Positions 37,036-48,465 of a stretch of 64,000 nt of DNA are shown piece by piece. This stretch comes from Dendrolimus kikuchii (Eukaryota; Arthropoda; Insecta; Lepidoptera; Lasiocampidae): the NCBI GenBank assembly GCA_019925095.2, contig CM034394.1, forward strand, positions 21,748,272 through 21,812,271, given 5' to 3'. Position 1 is the first letter of the stretch; the number at the start of each line of letters is the position of its first letter. The translations under genes were made by a program, and so were the position numbers. A model generated the notes under the pieces. The model was not told where the DNA came from, did no database searches, and saw nothing but the letters and a program-made list of their open reading frames with translations.

Positions 37036-37416
37036 AATGCTGCTCAGCCTAACCAATATGGCTACAGAAAGCTAAAAACGCAGGATTTCTTGCTTTACAG
37101 TTTTAATGGGCAATTTTCATTCATAGTATTATCTTCCATAACAAAAATAAATGAACTCCAATGGATTAATGTCTTAATATTTATAAAGATCTTTTCCTTA
37201 AAAAATACCTAAAACTTCATAACAAACTATTTTTAGGTGAAGAGACGCGAGCACAGCCGTAAAACTAGGTGTTTTCCCCCTAAGCCGATTAAATAATAAT
37301 AATTCATTTATTTCAGAAATTGAGTATTTCCATATCATACAGTTTCATATTATAAATTATACCATTGTTATAAAATTTTAAATTCCAAAATTAGTTCACG
37401 GCACAACAATATTAAG
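37036..37416. other. unassigned DNA
   Basis: No gene recognised. Confidence 0.35.
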
Positions 37417-37762
37417 GAAACGTTGGGATTGAAAGAAGACAACAAGAGTAGAAAAAGAAATGTTAAGTTGACTTGGGCATTTTTAGATAGAATGGATAAA
37501 AGTAGAGTCACAAAACAAGTGTATGACAACTTTGAGAGTTATAGTTAGTGCCGATAGACCACAACGTACACACCGTGATCAAATAGCAGAATCTTTAAAT
37601 AGAAGTCAGGTACAAAGCATGTCAAATAAACGTTGCGTATATAAAAATATTAATGAAAGTAGATGAAGCCAGATTTGTTTGTCAGGATCGTCGTAAGTTA
37701 AGATGCATCGTCTCAGCCTACTCCCATGGGATATTAATGTATGTAGATATACACAAATTGCA
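37417..37762 (+). pseudogene. decayed LINE C-terminus related to family B
   Basis: With frame changes it reads pieces equivalent to family B: 'MDKSRVTKQVYDN', 'HRDQIAESLNRSQVQSMSNK', 'VDEARFVCQDRRKLRCIVSA', ending near 'atgtatgtagatat', a degraded (TATG) tail. Older than the other family B copies. Confidence 0.6.
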
Positions 37763-38937
37763 ATCACTTCCGAAAAAAATACCGAAAAACAGTTTAATCG
37801 TGTTGATAAGAGTGCTAGTTTGGAACAGTATCGCAGATTTAAATAATGTTTCACTCAAATACAGATGAATAGATCCCATCGAAAAATAAATTCATTTCGA
37901 TCAAACCGGTGAAGTGTTGGCCGATGTATTGGTTGTACGGGCCGGTATTGGGTCGTATGAAACAGACAATGATTGACAAGGGTCGAAGCGCACTGTTGAG
38001 GCGTGTCCCGTTAATTCAACACGGTCCGCCAATGAATAAAGTATTACTTTGGTTTATGGGCAACTACGCAATGTCTGTTGCTGTAATTAACGGTCTGAAT
38101 TTCTCAGAAATACTATTTAGAGGTTACGCTCAAGGAGAGAATTAGCAAATTCAACGATTTCTACCAGGAAAGTCTGTTTTGAAGTTAATTAATATTACAG
38201 ACCAGAGGACTAATATTTAATGACTTTCTAGAACTTATTATGTATAGTCTGTAATCCGTAAAAATTGTATATTGCTAAGAGGCATTCAAAGCTTAAAACC
38301 CGTTTAAAATTAACCGCTTTTTAAAGGTTCAGTAATGATCAGTTTTATTCAACTATTTCGTTCGAAATGTAAACGTTAAAATGCGCGTTATTCAAACCTC
38401 CATTAACCTGTTAATTCCGCCAGAATTACTTTACCTATATGACAACCGTTTCTAATATAAATATGATATATATTAATTAGCTCGAAGGTTGCGCTTTGAA
38501 AGCGTGCGGCAAAATCCTTTTGAAACTGATTTATTCAACAAAACTTATTTTACGATCGTTTGTAGCCATAAACCGTTTAGTTTAGGTTAAAGGTAGAATC
38601 GCGCTCACCTCTCCGACACAAACCGCCACTCGCACAGAGTTGGAGTACTCCGAGGGCACCTTTATATTGGCAAGAGATAAGACCGATGGACCACCGCCTG
38701 CCAGGTCCTTGTGGAGTGGTGAAGCCATAGACCCTGTGGCCATGGCATTAAGGGCGAAAGAAGGAACACCGAAAACATAGGTTAAAGGTACAACAAATTC
38801 GATAAGAAAAGCTCTTATGAACCATAAGAGGTTTGACGTTTTTGATCAGTTTGCAAGCTCTGCTGGTAGTCTACTTCAAATGAACTTATTATAATTATTA
38901 GGTAATTTAACAATTAAAGCGGCTTATTTTATGGGTA
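37763..38937. other. unassigned DNA with one open frame
   Basis: A 78-codon frame at 37909-38145 has near-balanced composition ('MKCWPMYWLYGPVLGRMKQT...') but no domain I recognise, and I see no splice or neighbour context to support it. Nothing else recognised. Confidence 0.3.
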
Positions 38938-39105
38938 ACTAGCTGTGCCCGCGACTTCGTCCCTGTGAATATTTATTTCGCGGATCCGTAATTTTAAAAG
39001 TAGCTTAAGTTACTGCTTATAACATCAGCTATCTGCCAGTGACAATCCCGTCAAGATCAGTCGAGCCGTTTCAGAGTTTAGCCGGAACAAATAGACAGAG
39101 GCAAA
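38938..39105 (-). mobile_element. Helitron-like repeat with CTAGT end
   Basis: ACTAGCTGTGCCCGCGACTTCGTCCCTGTGAA at the left is the typical minus-strand 3' end; the 5' end is indistinct. Confidence 0.6.
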
Positions 39106-39761
39106 AAAATTAAAAATTGATATCAGTGCTATATATACTTTCATATTCATTTAGTAAAAAGCTGCTATTTTGACATTAAAAACAGACACTTAAATTTTAT
39201 TTATTTGTATAGATTATTTACATTGTTTTGTGTTTTTTTGCATTTGTTATGAATGGGGGAAATGATGTTAGACGAATATGTAAGTGTTATGTGCGTATAA
39301 GGAAAAAATATGAATTTATCGCTAAGATCGTGTTGATGATTCCTACTATTCTTACATTATCAAATAACTTAGTTATTCGTTCAATATGCTTCGTAACAAA
39401 ACTATTCCTAAAATTGAGAGAAACATATTTCACGTCCCGTCTGAAAGCGTAAAAGCGTTCATGGTCCGAAATAAAAAGCGAACGGACATCCGCACGGGTG
39501 TGCCGCACGTTGCTCACAGCAAACTCTTTCCGCTTTTCACGGAACAAAAATGAATAATTGAACCGAATGAAAAGAGTCTTTGATTTAGTGAGATTCGATA
39601 TTACTTTCTATTCTTCTTTTTCCATTGCGAATAGACGGCTGATGGAAATTGCTTACATTCACTTATAGACCAGAGCAAAGGAATAGAGGAGATGAGATGA
39701 TAGAGAAAGAATACTTCCCTAATAATTGCATTTGGAGTAATCAAATTTTTAATTTTTTTAA
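39106..39761. other. unassigned DNA
   Basis: No gene recognised. Confidence 0.35.
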
Positions 39762-40040
39762 TTTTTTTTGTTTAATGAGTTTAGCAGACAGGCAAACGGC
39801 CCACCTGATGGAAAGCGGTTACCGTTGCCTATGGACATTTGTAATATCAAAAGGGCTGGCAACCTGGCCACTAATGCCGGAACACAACTCAATGTTGTTA
39901 TGGCGGCATGCTTTAGACTAGGGTGATAGCCATCCAGACGGACAAATACCCTACCACCTGGCTGCGTGTTGTTTTGTCGCGTCTTACTACAGGCCACCCG
40001 GCTGCAGGAAATTGTATCCTTTTTCATTCCTGCACGGATA
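39762..40040 (-). mobile_element. family A repeat with internal deletion
   Basis: Has both ends (T-rich start, TTCCTGCACGGATA) but lacks ~35 bp in the 'ctacaaatgcgctgctgctctcttaag' region. Confidence 0.8.
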
Positions 40041-40107
40041 ATATACGTTCTGGGTTGTGAAAGGTTAAAAGCACTTGCTTTTTATTACAATACCTATATC
40101 GTATAAT

Positions 40108-40363
40108 TGTCAGGAGCCTTAAGAACAGACGAGCATGCGAAATTGAATGACTGGCAAGAGTTATAAATGTTATTTATTTCCTAAAGAAGCATTAAAAATG
40201 TCAGTGAGGTGAATGTAAGAATAGTCCTGTGCCTATTACTATCCAAATGGCATGCCCGTGACTCTGTTGTATCGAGCCTTAAGAACACGTGCATGACGCA
40301 AGTGGAACTCGCGTGCCTACACCGCAAGGGAACTGGCGTGAAGTTATGTATGTAAGTATGTAT
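40108..40363 (+). mobile_element. RTE-like LINE (family B), rearranged 3' tail
   Basis: Family B words 'gtcaggagccttaagaacagacgagc', 'caagagtta', 'gcaagggaactggcgtgaagttatgtatgta' are separated by foreign and duplicated bits ('gagccttaagaacacgtgcatgac'). Confidence 0.6.
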
Positions 40364-40494
40364 AATTGACACACAACATACTATAAGCACGTTCACAAAC
40401 ATATTTCAACATTTGTATTAATTCAGTTAGACGCGAAGTTATGTCTTAATACACATATTGACACTGTAATTAATAAAGCTTTTAAGATTTGTAT

Positions 40495-40880
40495 TTGTGA
40501 TGTGAACCGCAGTAAATCTTAAACGTGTTTCTACTTACCTATATCTCTACAAATGTTTGGTTCGATCTCAACTGGAATATGCTGTACATATGGAATCCTT
40601 ATTATCATAATTATAGAGAGAGCATTGAGAATGTTCAGAAGAAAATCCCACGTGTTATGCACTACAGGCGTAATAAAAGATATCTAACATACACTTTACT
40701 ACTTGATAAATATAAAATGCTAATTCTCGAATCTAGACGCCGGTATTTAGAAGTTATAACTCTTTATTAGATAGAAAACAATTAATTCAATTGTATAAAT
40801 CTTGTGAGACACATATGTTATGCTATACCTGCAACAAAACGGGAGGTGCGCAAATGTCACTTATTTGCTTTGGGCAATCG
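40495..40880 (+). pseudogene. LINE reverse transcriptase fragment (jockey/CR1-like)
   Basis: 'WFDLNWNMLYIWNPYYHNYR' and 'ESIENVQKKIPRVMHYRRNK' correspond to the 'LVRSxLEYAxxVWxPYY...IExVQRxFLR' block downstream of the RT catalytic core. Only this short part remains. Confidence 0.6.
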
Positions 40881-41115
40881 TCGTACTAAGATGGGTTGCC
40901 CGCACCTCTTCGTCGAATAATGGAGTCGTGCAATAAACACTTCAATTAAATTGACACATTTTCTATGGCCATTGGCAAATTCAATTATAATCTACTAAAC
41001 AAACGGTTAGGAACGTCGTTTCCACCTTAATTAAATAATTCATAAAATGTGAAAAGGAAAAGTGGTATCGGAATATTAGTAACATACAGAATATATTTAA
41101 CATTATTTATAAAAT

Positions 41116-41584
41116 ACTAGCGGCCCCGGCAGACGTTGTCCTGCTCTGAAAGAATAAAAATCTAGGACCCGATTCTAGCGCCGCCTACCGATTCCAATTG
41201 TGGATTTAAACCATCCGGGGACCCACCCACGGAAACCCACTCAAACACACAAAAACAAAATCACCAAAATCGGTCCAGGTGCTTAGGAGGATTCTAAAAT
41301 CCGATCTCAGCGCCACCTACCGGTTCCAATTATGGATTTAAACCATCCGGGGACCCACTCAAACACACAAAAACAAAATCATCAAAATGGCTCCAGGTGA
41401 TTAGGAGGATTCTAGAACCCGATCTCAGCGCCGCCTACCGGTTCCAACAGGATAAAAAGTATCCTATGTCCGTCTCCTGGTTCTAAGCTACCTCCCCACC
41501 AATTTTCAGCCAAATCGGTACAGCCGTTCTTGAGTTATAAATAGTGTAACTAACACGACTTTCTTTTATATACTTATATATAGA
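41116..41584 (-). mobile_element. Helitron-like repeat with internal tandem duplication
   Basis: CTAGCGGCCCCGGCAGACGTTGTCC at the left. A ~120-130 bp unit ('gcgccgcctaccg...catccggggaccca...aggaggattcta') is repeated about 2.3 times (starts near 41179, 41310, 41428). Colinear in part with 5927 and 42983. Confidence 0.6.
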
Positions 41585-41730
41585 TATAACGTGTCTGTTT
41601 GCTTTTCTTATACATAAAAAAGTAAAATGCCATTTGACCAATGAAGTTAAAATATTATTATTATGAATAGAAGACACAACCGAAAGCTTCGACTCGTTTT
41701 ACGGCCTATATATTTCTATTATTATATTTT

Positions 41731-42047
41731 TTATCTGTGCAGGAACGGAGAAAGAATACAATTTTCTGCGGCAAAGCGGCCTGTCGTAAGAGGTGACTTA
41801 ACAACCCATAGCTAGGTGGTAGGGCATTTGCCCGACTGGACTGCTACCACCCCTGGTCTAAAGTATGTCGCCATAACAACCATAAGTTGTGTTCCGGCAT
41901 TAGTGATCAGGTTCCAGTCTCCCTTAAGAGAGCAGCAGCGCATTTGGAGCACGTTTGGTGTTGCAAATGGCCATAGGCGATGGTAACCGCTTTCCATCAA
42001 GTGAGCCATCTGCCAGTCTGCTGAACTCCTGCAATTAAAAATAAAAA
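41731..42047 (+). mobile_element. family A repeat
   Basis: Near full length, TTATCTGTGCAGGAACGGAG to CTCCTGCAATTAAAAATAAAAA. Confidence 0.86.
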
Positions 42048-42053
42048 TGAATC

Positions 42054-42136
42054 ATTCACTTACTCTACTATCGGCTGAATTTTCACATTACTTGCATGGA
42101 GCTTATGTCAAATTTTAACTGATAGTAAGGCAAATG
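42054..42136. mobile_element. short palindromic element, second copy
   Basis: 'ttactctactatcggctgaattttcaca' and 'tgtcaaattttaactgatagtaaggcaaa' are inverted arms, with the same spacer motif 'ttacttgnanggagctt' as at 20858. Confidence 0.65.
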
Positions 42137-42408
42137 AACGATCGGTAAGATATAGTAACCGGCTATTAATAAACATAGTTTTCACATAAACTGACGCTCT
42201 CGATGTTATTGCTCTACGTAAGGTTTAACACGCTAGTACCGAGTGCCTACACAGTGAATAATAGTGTTGAAACTTGCGCTCAGAGTTGTCCGCGTGACTC
42301 ATTTAATTACGTGCTGTGACGTACTGTCGTTGCAAACGTTTGCCTAAAGAATATAGATATGACACGCTGCTGAAGACTCGCCATATTTTTTTATTGTTAA
42401 TACGTAAT

Positions 42409-42607
42409 CTTATACTAATATATAAAGCTGAAGAGTTTGTTTGTTTGAACGCGCTAATCTCAGGAACTACTAGTCTGATTTGAAAAATTCTTTCAGTGTT
42501 AGATAGCCCATTTTTTGAGGAAGGCCATAGGCGATATATTATTACACTAAGACCAATTTTTTTTAAACTATTCCACACGGACGAAGTCGCGGGCAGAAGC
42601 TAGTCAT
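42409..42607 (+). mobile_element. Helitron-like repeat with hairpin and CTAGT end
   Basis: 'cttatactaatatataaagctg' start and 'ccacacggacgaagtcgcgggcagaagctagt' end. Colinear with the minus-strand copy at 24829. Confidence 0.65.
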
Positions 42608-42982
42608 TAATATACACCGAGTGTCAAAACACATTCGATTCGAAGTCTCAGTACCGCTGAACTATATATTTAGGTTTGGCGAATTGGGGTTTTAGTTGGG
42701 TTGGTTCGGTTGGAGTTGGAATACAGCGGCTATCGTTTTACTTGCAAACTCACTCTATGCGGGAAACCAGGACAAGAAAGTAAATGAGTAGTGGAAAGAA
42801 TGAGTAGAATGAGGAACTGAGTGAGACCTTGAGGGTAGGAAACTTTAGAAGGAATAAGCTTGTTTTTACGTAAATTATACTATAATAAATCTGTAAATGG
42901 TTCGAGTTTGTATCATGCGTTTAAAAATTTAAAATTAATGAGGTGGAATAATTCGGACCACCAGATTCCGAAAACACAATTT
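42608..42982. other. unassigned DNA
   Basis: No gene recognised. Confidence 0.35.
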
Positions 42983-43350
42983 CTATATTTTTCATCTGTC
43001 TGTCTGTCTCTTAGAGCATCATGTAAAAACTATAGAACGGATTTAAATGAAACTCGACACAGAATGAGCTCATATCCCGAGGCGTAACTTACAATACTTT
43101 TTATCCTGACAGATGCCGTTGTTTCCATGGGATAGACGAAAATAGTTAAAAAGATGGCGCTGCAATCAAATCTTTTTCGGAAACTACCGAACGTACACGA
43201 ATGAAACTCGACATAGTGCTGCCTTATATAACCCAAGTGGTTTGAATGGGTCCCCGAATGGTTTAGATTGACAACTGGAACATCTAAAAGGTACTGAAAT
43301 CGGGTATATTTTTTTTTCAGGGTAGTACAACGTCATCCGTGACCGCTAGT
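42983..43350 (+). mobile_element. Helitron-like repeat with CTAGT end
   Basis: 'tctgtctgtctgtctcttagag' near the start, 'tactttttatcctgacagatgccg', 'gtttccatgggatag', 'gggtccccgaatggtttagattg', and CCGTGACCGCTAGT at the end. Confidence 0.6.
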
Positions 43351-43424
43351 ATTTTATATTTACACGATGACAACTAACCATTAAAGCCGAAATTTGTTTT
43401 CTTTGTGTTCGCTGCTTACCAATT

Positions 43425-43625
43425 CAGTGGTCATGTTTGTCGTAGTACCGACGGCGATGCAGCAAAAGTTTCGGTCAACGTAGCGAGGACACCCTCCAGC
43501 CCGGTGGATTGATGACCGGTGCAAGGTTGCCAGTTGCTAGTAGTCCGGATATGTGGCACACATTTGAGAAGGGTTTACGTCTAGCAGGGAACATAGAATG
43601 GCTGAAAATGATAATTATTTTTTGA
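43425..43625 (+). pseudogene. RTE-like LINE C-terminus, decayed
   Basis: Frame pieces 'VCRSTDG', 'RGHPPARWIDDRCKVA' and the tail 'GFTSSREHRMAENDN' region match the family at 36556. Multiple stops. Confidence 0.6.
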
Positions 43626-44249
43626 GTACCCTTCAAGCTTTATCGAAAATAAATAACTAACTGGTAAGCGATAAACTTTCCTAAGAAAATGACTACGTTG
43701 TCATGCGGAGTTATAATTCGTTATATTGAAATTATATAGCAGCAATTCCTTTAAAACAGGGTGTTGAAATATAGGCCTAGCTTATAAGTTGGGTGTCAAA
43801 TCCTAGCATTGTTTACAACACATCCAGTTTTCTTTAACTCTGTATGTGCAACAGTTAAGCGCTCCGTGCTCCATGGACGCACTGTCGCCGACAACTTTTG
43901 ACCTCATTTGCACTTCCATTGTCACCACAAAATGTTACACCTACACAAAATAATTTAATAAATGGTATTTTCAGTTTTGTTGGTGTTCTAACTGCTTAAA
44001 TACCGATCAAACTTTTTATGTATAAATACTTTAGTAAAGCTAGACATTATTTATCCAAGTACAGGGGTTGGTGGAATATCATGAAATTAAAAGAGCCTGT
44101 TTGGGTCGATCAACTAAACGCCGACGAATTAATCGCCCGATATCCCTTAAGTGACGAATCTGATGTAAATCTGCGTGAGTTTCAAGCCTCTAATTAGGAA
44201 AAGACAATGTTGAACAAAGACCAGCAAAAGATTCTTGTTCAATAAAGCT
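43626..44249. other. unassigned DNA
   Basis: No gene recognised. Confidence 0.35.
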
Positions 44250-44386
44250 AAGGAAATACATACATACATACATACATACATAACTTCACGCCAGTTCCCT
44301 TGCGGGGTAGGCACGAACAACAGAGCGCCATTTAGGCCCATTCTTACACACCTCACTTGCTTCTTTGACATTCATAACTCTTGTCA
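44250..44386 (-). mobile_element. RTE-like LINE (family B) 3' tail
   Basis: (CATA)n then ACTTCACGCCAGTTCCC...; truncated after 'ataactcttgtcagg'. Confidence 0.78.
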
Positions 44387-44517
44387 GGAAATACATGTTT
44401 CAAAATTACAGTTGAGTTCATTGGAAAAGTAAAAAATTAAATAGCTAGTAGTTACGAAGCAGCTGATAACAGCCAGTAGTTTTATAAATAATAATAACTT
44501 TTTATTTATTTACTAAC

Positions 44518-44966
44518 TCCAAAGTAGAGTAAACGCGGTCGAGATGCGAGCACTGCGCAAAATCTGCGGAGTGACGCTCGTGGACCGCGTTCGTAATACC
44601 GAAGTAAGAAAGAGAGTTGGTCTGAAAGAGAGTGTCGGGGTGAAGGTAAGGAAAGGAATGCTCCGGTGGTTCGGACATGTGGAAAGAATGCATGATGAAA
44701 GAATGAATAAACAGATATACAATGCAAAAGTGGATGGATGCAGAAGTCGTGGTAGGCCACGACACACCTTCCATGATTAAATTGATCGTGTACTAGCAGA
44801 AGGTGATGTCAGGAGCCTTAAAAACAGACGAGCGTGCATGACAAGAGTTGTGAATGTCAAAGAAGCAAGTGAGGTGTGTAAGAATAAGCCTAACTGGCGC
44901 TCTGTTGTTCGTGCCTACCCCGCAAGGGAACTGGCGTGAAGTTATGTGTGTATGTATGTATGTAAC
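44518..44966 (+). mobile_element. RTE-like LINE (family B), last ~450 bp
   Basis: Starts within 'VNAVEMRALRKICGVTL', continues through 'RWFGHVERMHDERMNKQIYN' and 'GCRSRGRPRHTFHD', then a stop (TAA for Gln), the remaining tail code, CTGGCGTGA and (TATG)n. Confidence 0.82.
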
Positions 44967-45089
44967 TCCAAAATTTATTATTATTATACATATAATAAAA
45001 TTGTAGAGGTCGAATTTCTGTACAATGAAAAAAAATGCTAAAAACCGAGTCAGGGGGATGTAAGAAGTGAAATAGTACTAATTTAGATT
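44967..45089. other. unassigned spacer
   Basis: No feature recognised. Confidence 0.3.
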
Positions 45090-45307
45090 TTTTTTAAATT
45101 TGTTGTTTCTCTGTTTGTCCGTTTGTCTGTCTGTTTGTACCGGCTAATCTCCGAAACGACTGGACCGATTTAAATAAAATTTTGTATGGTGGTAGCTTAT
45201 ATCCCTGGTCAACATATAGGATACTTTTGATCCCAATAAATTAAAGAGTTCCCGCGGGATATTTAAAAAACCGCACCACGCAGATGAAGTAGTGGGCATT
45301 AGCTAGT
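45090..45307 (+). mobile_element. Helitron-like repeat with CTAGT end
   Basis: 'tttgtccgtttgtctgtctg', 'ggatacttttgatcccaataa', 'gagttcccgcgggata', then 'cagatgaagtagtgggcattagctagt'. Confidence 0.65.
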
Positions 45308-45344
45308 TATAAATAAATTAATATAAAGTAAGTAAAATAAAACA

Positions 45345-45760
45345 AATCACTGCCGAGAGGGAAGCGTGCCCAATAGGCTGGCTGCATTGCCACGCTGTAT
45401 GCTAATTCGTTGCGCGAAATATGAACCAGCCTTCTGATCACGGATGGTATCAAACAGTTTTTTACCTCATAGACCTAAAGTTTCCACTGCAAAGGGCACA
45501 AATATGTAATCCTTTCCTATGGTTCCATATTTACGCCATTTGAGATCTTCAGCTGTTGAAGCAGCGTTGCCAGACTCTGACTTAGTCATTGGAAAATGTG
45601 ATGCCGCCGGAGTGTCAACACATGTCGCATCCCACACAAGCGGCCTTCCCATCGTCCAAAGAATATGTGACATTCCATCCGGCCTCTTGCCATCGTCGCG
45701 CACCAAGTCATTTGGCTCTAGGATGCCTGGTATGCCGATACTGACAAGAGCTCGGCGAAT
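45345..45760 (-). pseudogene. transposon-encoded C-terminal domain (KRPDG / WDATC type)
   Basis: Minus strand from about 45,706 reads 'VRDDGKRPDGMSHILW', 'GRPLVWDATCVDTPAASHF', 'KWRKYGTIGKDYIFVPFAVE', 'TLGL' then a stop, and continues 'KKLFDTIRDQKAGSYFAQRI'. I know this as a recurrent C-terminal domain of transposon-derived proteins; I cannot name the clade or activity. One stop and a small deletion make it a pseudogene. It gives the fullest version of the fragments at 15327, 27945 and 35158. Confidence 0.6.
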
Positions 45761-46207
45761 GATAATAATAATAACGTTAACTGTTCATTCATATATAATA
45801 ATACTATTATCATAACATTTGAGCTAAAAAGCAATCAAATAAAAACCTAAAATCGGGCTGGCAGAGAACAGCCGCGTTATTAGAGCAAATTTCCAGCTCG
45901 AACGATCACGTCTAACATTTCGCCGCTCCATTCAGCCACCGGGGCTAATTACCATAATGCAACATTGCGATGCGGGAGTCGCTAACGATTCCGATTACAT
46001 TGCCGGCTGCAATCGGTAATGCTAATAAACTGCGCATACACAGCTGGAAAGTGGCACTGAATTTTAGAACGGAATATTTTGCATTGTGGAATGCCTTATT
46101 TTGCATAGTAAAGTATGTTCGATCATTGCTTCTTTCTCGATGGACTCTTTCCAACTAACCACTTGCATGTTCCACCTCGCTATATGTCAGTCTGTAGACA
46201 ACTGATA
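45761..46207. other. unassigned DNA
   Basis: 45,860-46,060 is GC-richer with overlapping short frames on both strands; no domain recognised. Confidence 0.3.
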
Positions 46208-46450
46208 TGCCAGGTGGTAGGGCATTTGCCCGATTGGATGGCTACCACCCCTGGTCTAAAGTATGTCGCCATAACAACCTTGAGTTGTGTTCCGGCATTA
46301 GTGACCAGGTTCCAGTCTCCCTTAAGAGAGCAGCAGCGCATTTGTAGCACCTTTGGTGTTGCAAATGTCCATAGGCGATGGTAACCGCTTTCCAACAAGT
46401 GGGCCGTCTGCCTGTCTGCTGATCTTCTGCAATAAAAAAATATAAAAAAA
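46208..46450 (+). mobile_element. family A repeat, 5'-truncated
   Basis: Starts at the internal CCAGGTGGTAGGGCATTTGCC and keeps the A-rich end. Confidence 0.85.
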
Positions 46451-47227
46451 AACTTTTAGACGCTACCCGCAGCTCTAACAAATGATTGCTTCTTATCTGG
46501 AATAAAATACTTAATGTTAACTTCTACTATGTCTGAATGGAATGATGGTCAACGTGGCGCAGAAGTTCTTGAAACTAACAATCGTTGACTTCCAAGAGAG
46601 AGCACTAAATTGGATGCAGTATAGTGATGTCCATGAGGTTAATATCCGTACCGATTCTTTATCGCTTTATCGCGACGAAATATTATGCTAAATAGCGGTC
46701 TCTTTCATAGTTCCTGAGATAAACGAGTTCAAATAAATTCTTAAGTGTCTTTATTATATTATTGGTTAATATTTATTTCCATAACAAAACCAATAAAACA
46801 CCAATAAACGGAATGAATAAATCAATATATAACTTTGCCAATATCGGTTCATATGGGATTAATTCATATCCTCGTACCATAAGTTATATCCTGGAAAGTT
46901 TTATCCCTTTGGACGTTAGAGCCCGGTGCACGTACAATCTTGCTCTTATTGGAGTCTGGTTTGTATAATATCAACCCGAAAATGTTCCAATGCTGACTTC
47001 AGGTCTTTCATTTCAGGTGAATGAAAATGATACCTATAGCCATCTCTCTTGTCTAATGCAGATTTTCTTATTATAGGTTCCTTTGACATCGGAAATTGTA
47101 ATAATATGAGGGTCGTTCAATAAAAAGTGAGGATGAAGTACAAACTCTTTGGTGCCGTAAAAAGTTATTACTGGCTGGAAAATCTGGAATATTGATTAGA
47201 TTAAATATAAGGCAATAATTTGAAGAT
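46451..47227. other. unassigned DNA
   Basis: No gene recognised. Confidence 0.35.
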
Positions 47228-47546
47228 AATATTTTCTTAAGAATTCGCGACTAGTATACATAATAAAACTATTTTTAACGGTTTTGCACGGTAACTTATT
47301 TGGTTTTTTTATTCTGTCGTTTCGGCCACTTTTCAGTAGCCGTGATCACGGTAGACAAAGATGTCAAGTGTCAATGAGTATAGTTAAATTTACCACAAAA
47401 TGTTGCGAAGCGGTGGTAAATTAAACAAGATCCCATAGAGTAAATAATAACCATAAACAAAATTAAAACTAAATAGTTTAAATTAACAAGTTGGCGGTAT
47501 GTTAATAAAATTTTAACCACCGCTTCGCAACATGTTGTGGTAAATT
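47228..47546 (-). mobile_element. Penelope-like terminal region with inverted repeat
   Basis: 'aatattttcttaagaattcgcga', 'cataataaaact', 'ttaacggttttgcacgg', 'cgtttcggccacttttcagtagccgtgatcacgg' match 8988-9130. Beyond it, 31-bp arms at 47387-47417 and 47516-47546 (core TGTTGCGAAGCGGTGG) are inverted with one mismatch around a ~98-bp spacer. Confidence 0.75.
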
Positions 47547-47576
47547 AGTTCTATATATTTGGCTATATATATGGTT

Positions 47577-47787
47577 ATTCGTCGTAAGAGACAAAACCTC
47601 CCACAGCCAGGAGGTAGGTCATTCACCTGTCTGGACGGCTCCCACTTCTGATCTAGAGTATGCCGCCATAACAACCTTGAGTTGTGTTCTGGTATCAGTG
47701 GCTAGGTTTGGCAAATGTCCATAGGTAACGGTAATCACTCCATCAGGTGGGTCGTCAGTCTGTCTGATGTAATCTTGGAATAAAAAC
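47577..47787 (+). mobile_element. family A repeat, truncated and diverged
   Basis: 'gtcgtaagagacaaaacctcccacagccagg' to 'ttggaataaaaac'; missing ~70 bp in the middle. Confidence 0.78.
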
Positions 47788-48465
47788 ATGTAAGTTTATC
47801 ACCTGTAGCTGACCAGCCTTATAGGATATTCATTCACCTAAGTCCAAAGAAACAAAAACTATAATATCGAATCCAAATAAGCCGCTACCATTTGCGGCAA
47901 CTCTTAGGGGATGGTATTGGTCGGCACGGACTAAGTTACGATGGCGTCTTGCTATTATTAAACAATAAATTACTCCCCAGACGCCATAAAGTTTTGTTGA
48001 AAATCTGAAGCGGTTTAATAATAGTAGTCGGATTATAGGGCGATCCAACGAAGCAACAACGCTAGCCCCTTGAGCACCTTACTCGAGGTCTTTAGGGATT
48101 TTCAACTTCGCTTCTCTGGCATAAACCAAGGTTCTATATCTCACGCGTACTCTTATACTTTTTTGGATGAAAGTATTCTTCATTCAGCTTCGGAATCTAA
48201 ATACATTGAAATGTTCCATCTGTAGATTCAGAATTAAATATTTTAATAAACATACATATTATAATAGTATGCTTTTCACTATATTTCTTGGGTAGGCGGC
48301 AAAAAGGACAACGATCCTTGAGCGTATTGGAGATATATTTTATTTTATTTGGGAGGTTAACAGCTGGTCTTACAAATTAAAGTTTTACAAACTAACGTTA
48401 CAGAGATAACTAAAGAACAGCTATTCATAAACCTCCACAGATAATAGGGATATATATATATATAT
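47788..48465. other. unassigned DNA
   Basis: No gene recognised; short TA run near 48,450. Confidence 0.35.

Noticed and set aside
47105..47165. 'gagggtcgttcaataaaaagt' resembling a mariner-type end
   Set aside because: No opposite inverted end or transposase code found nearby.
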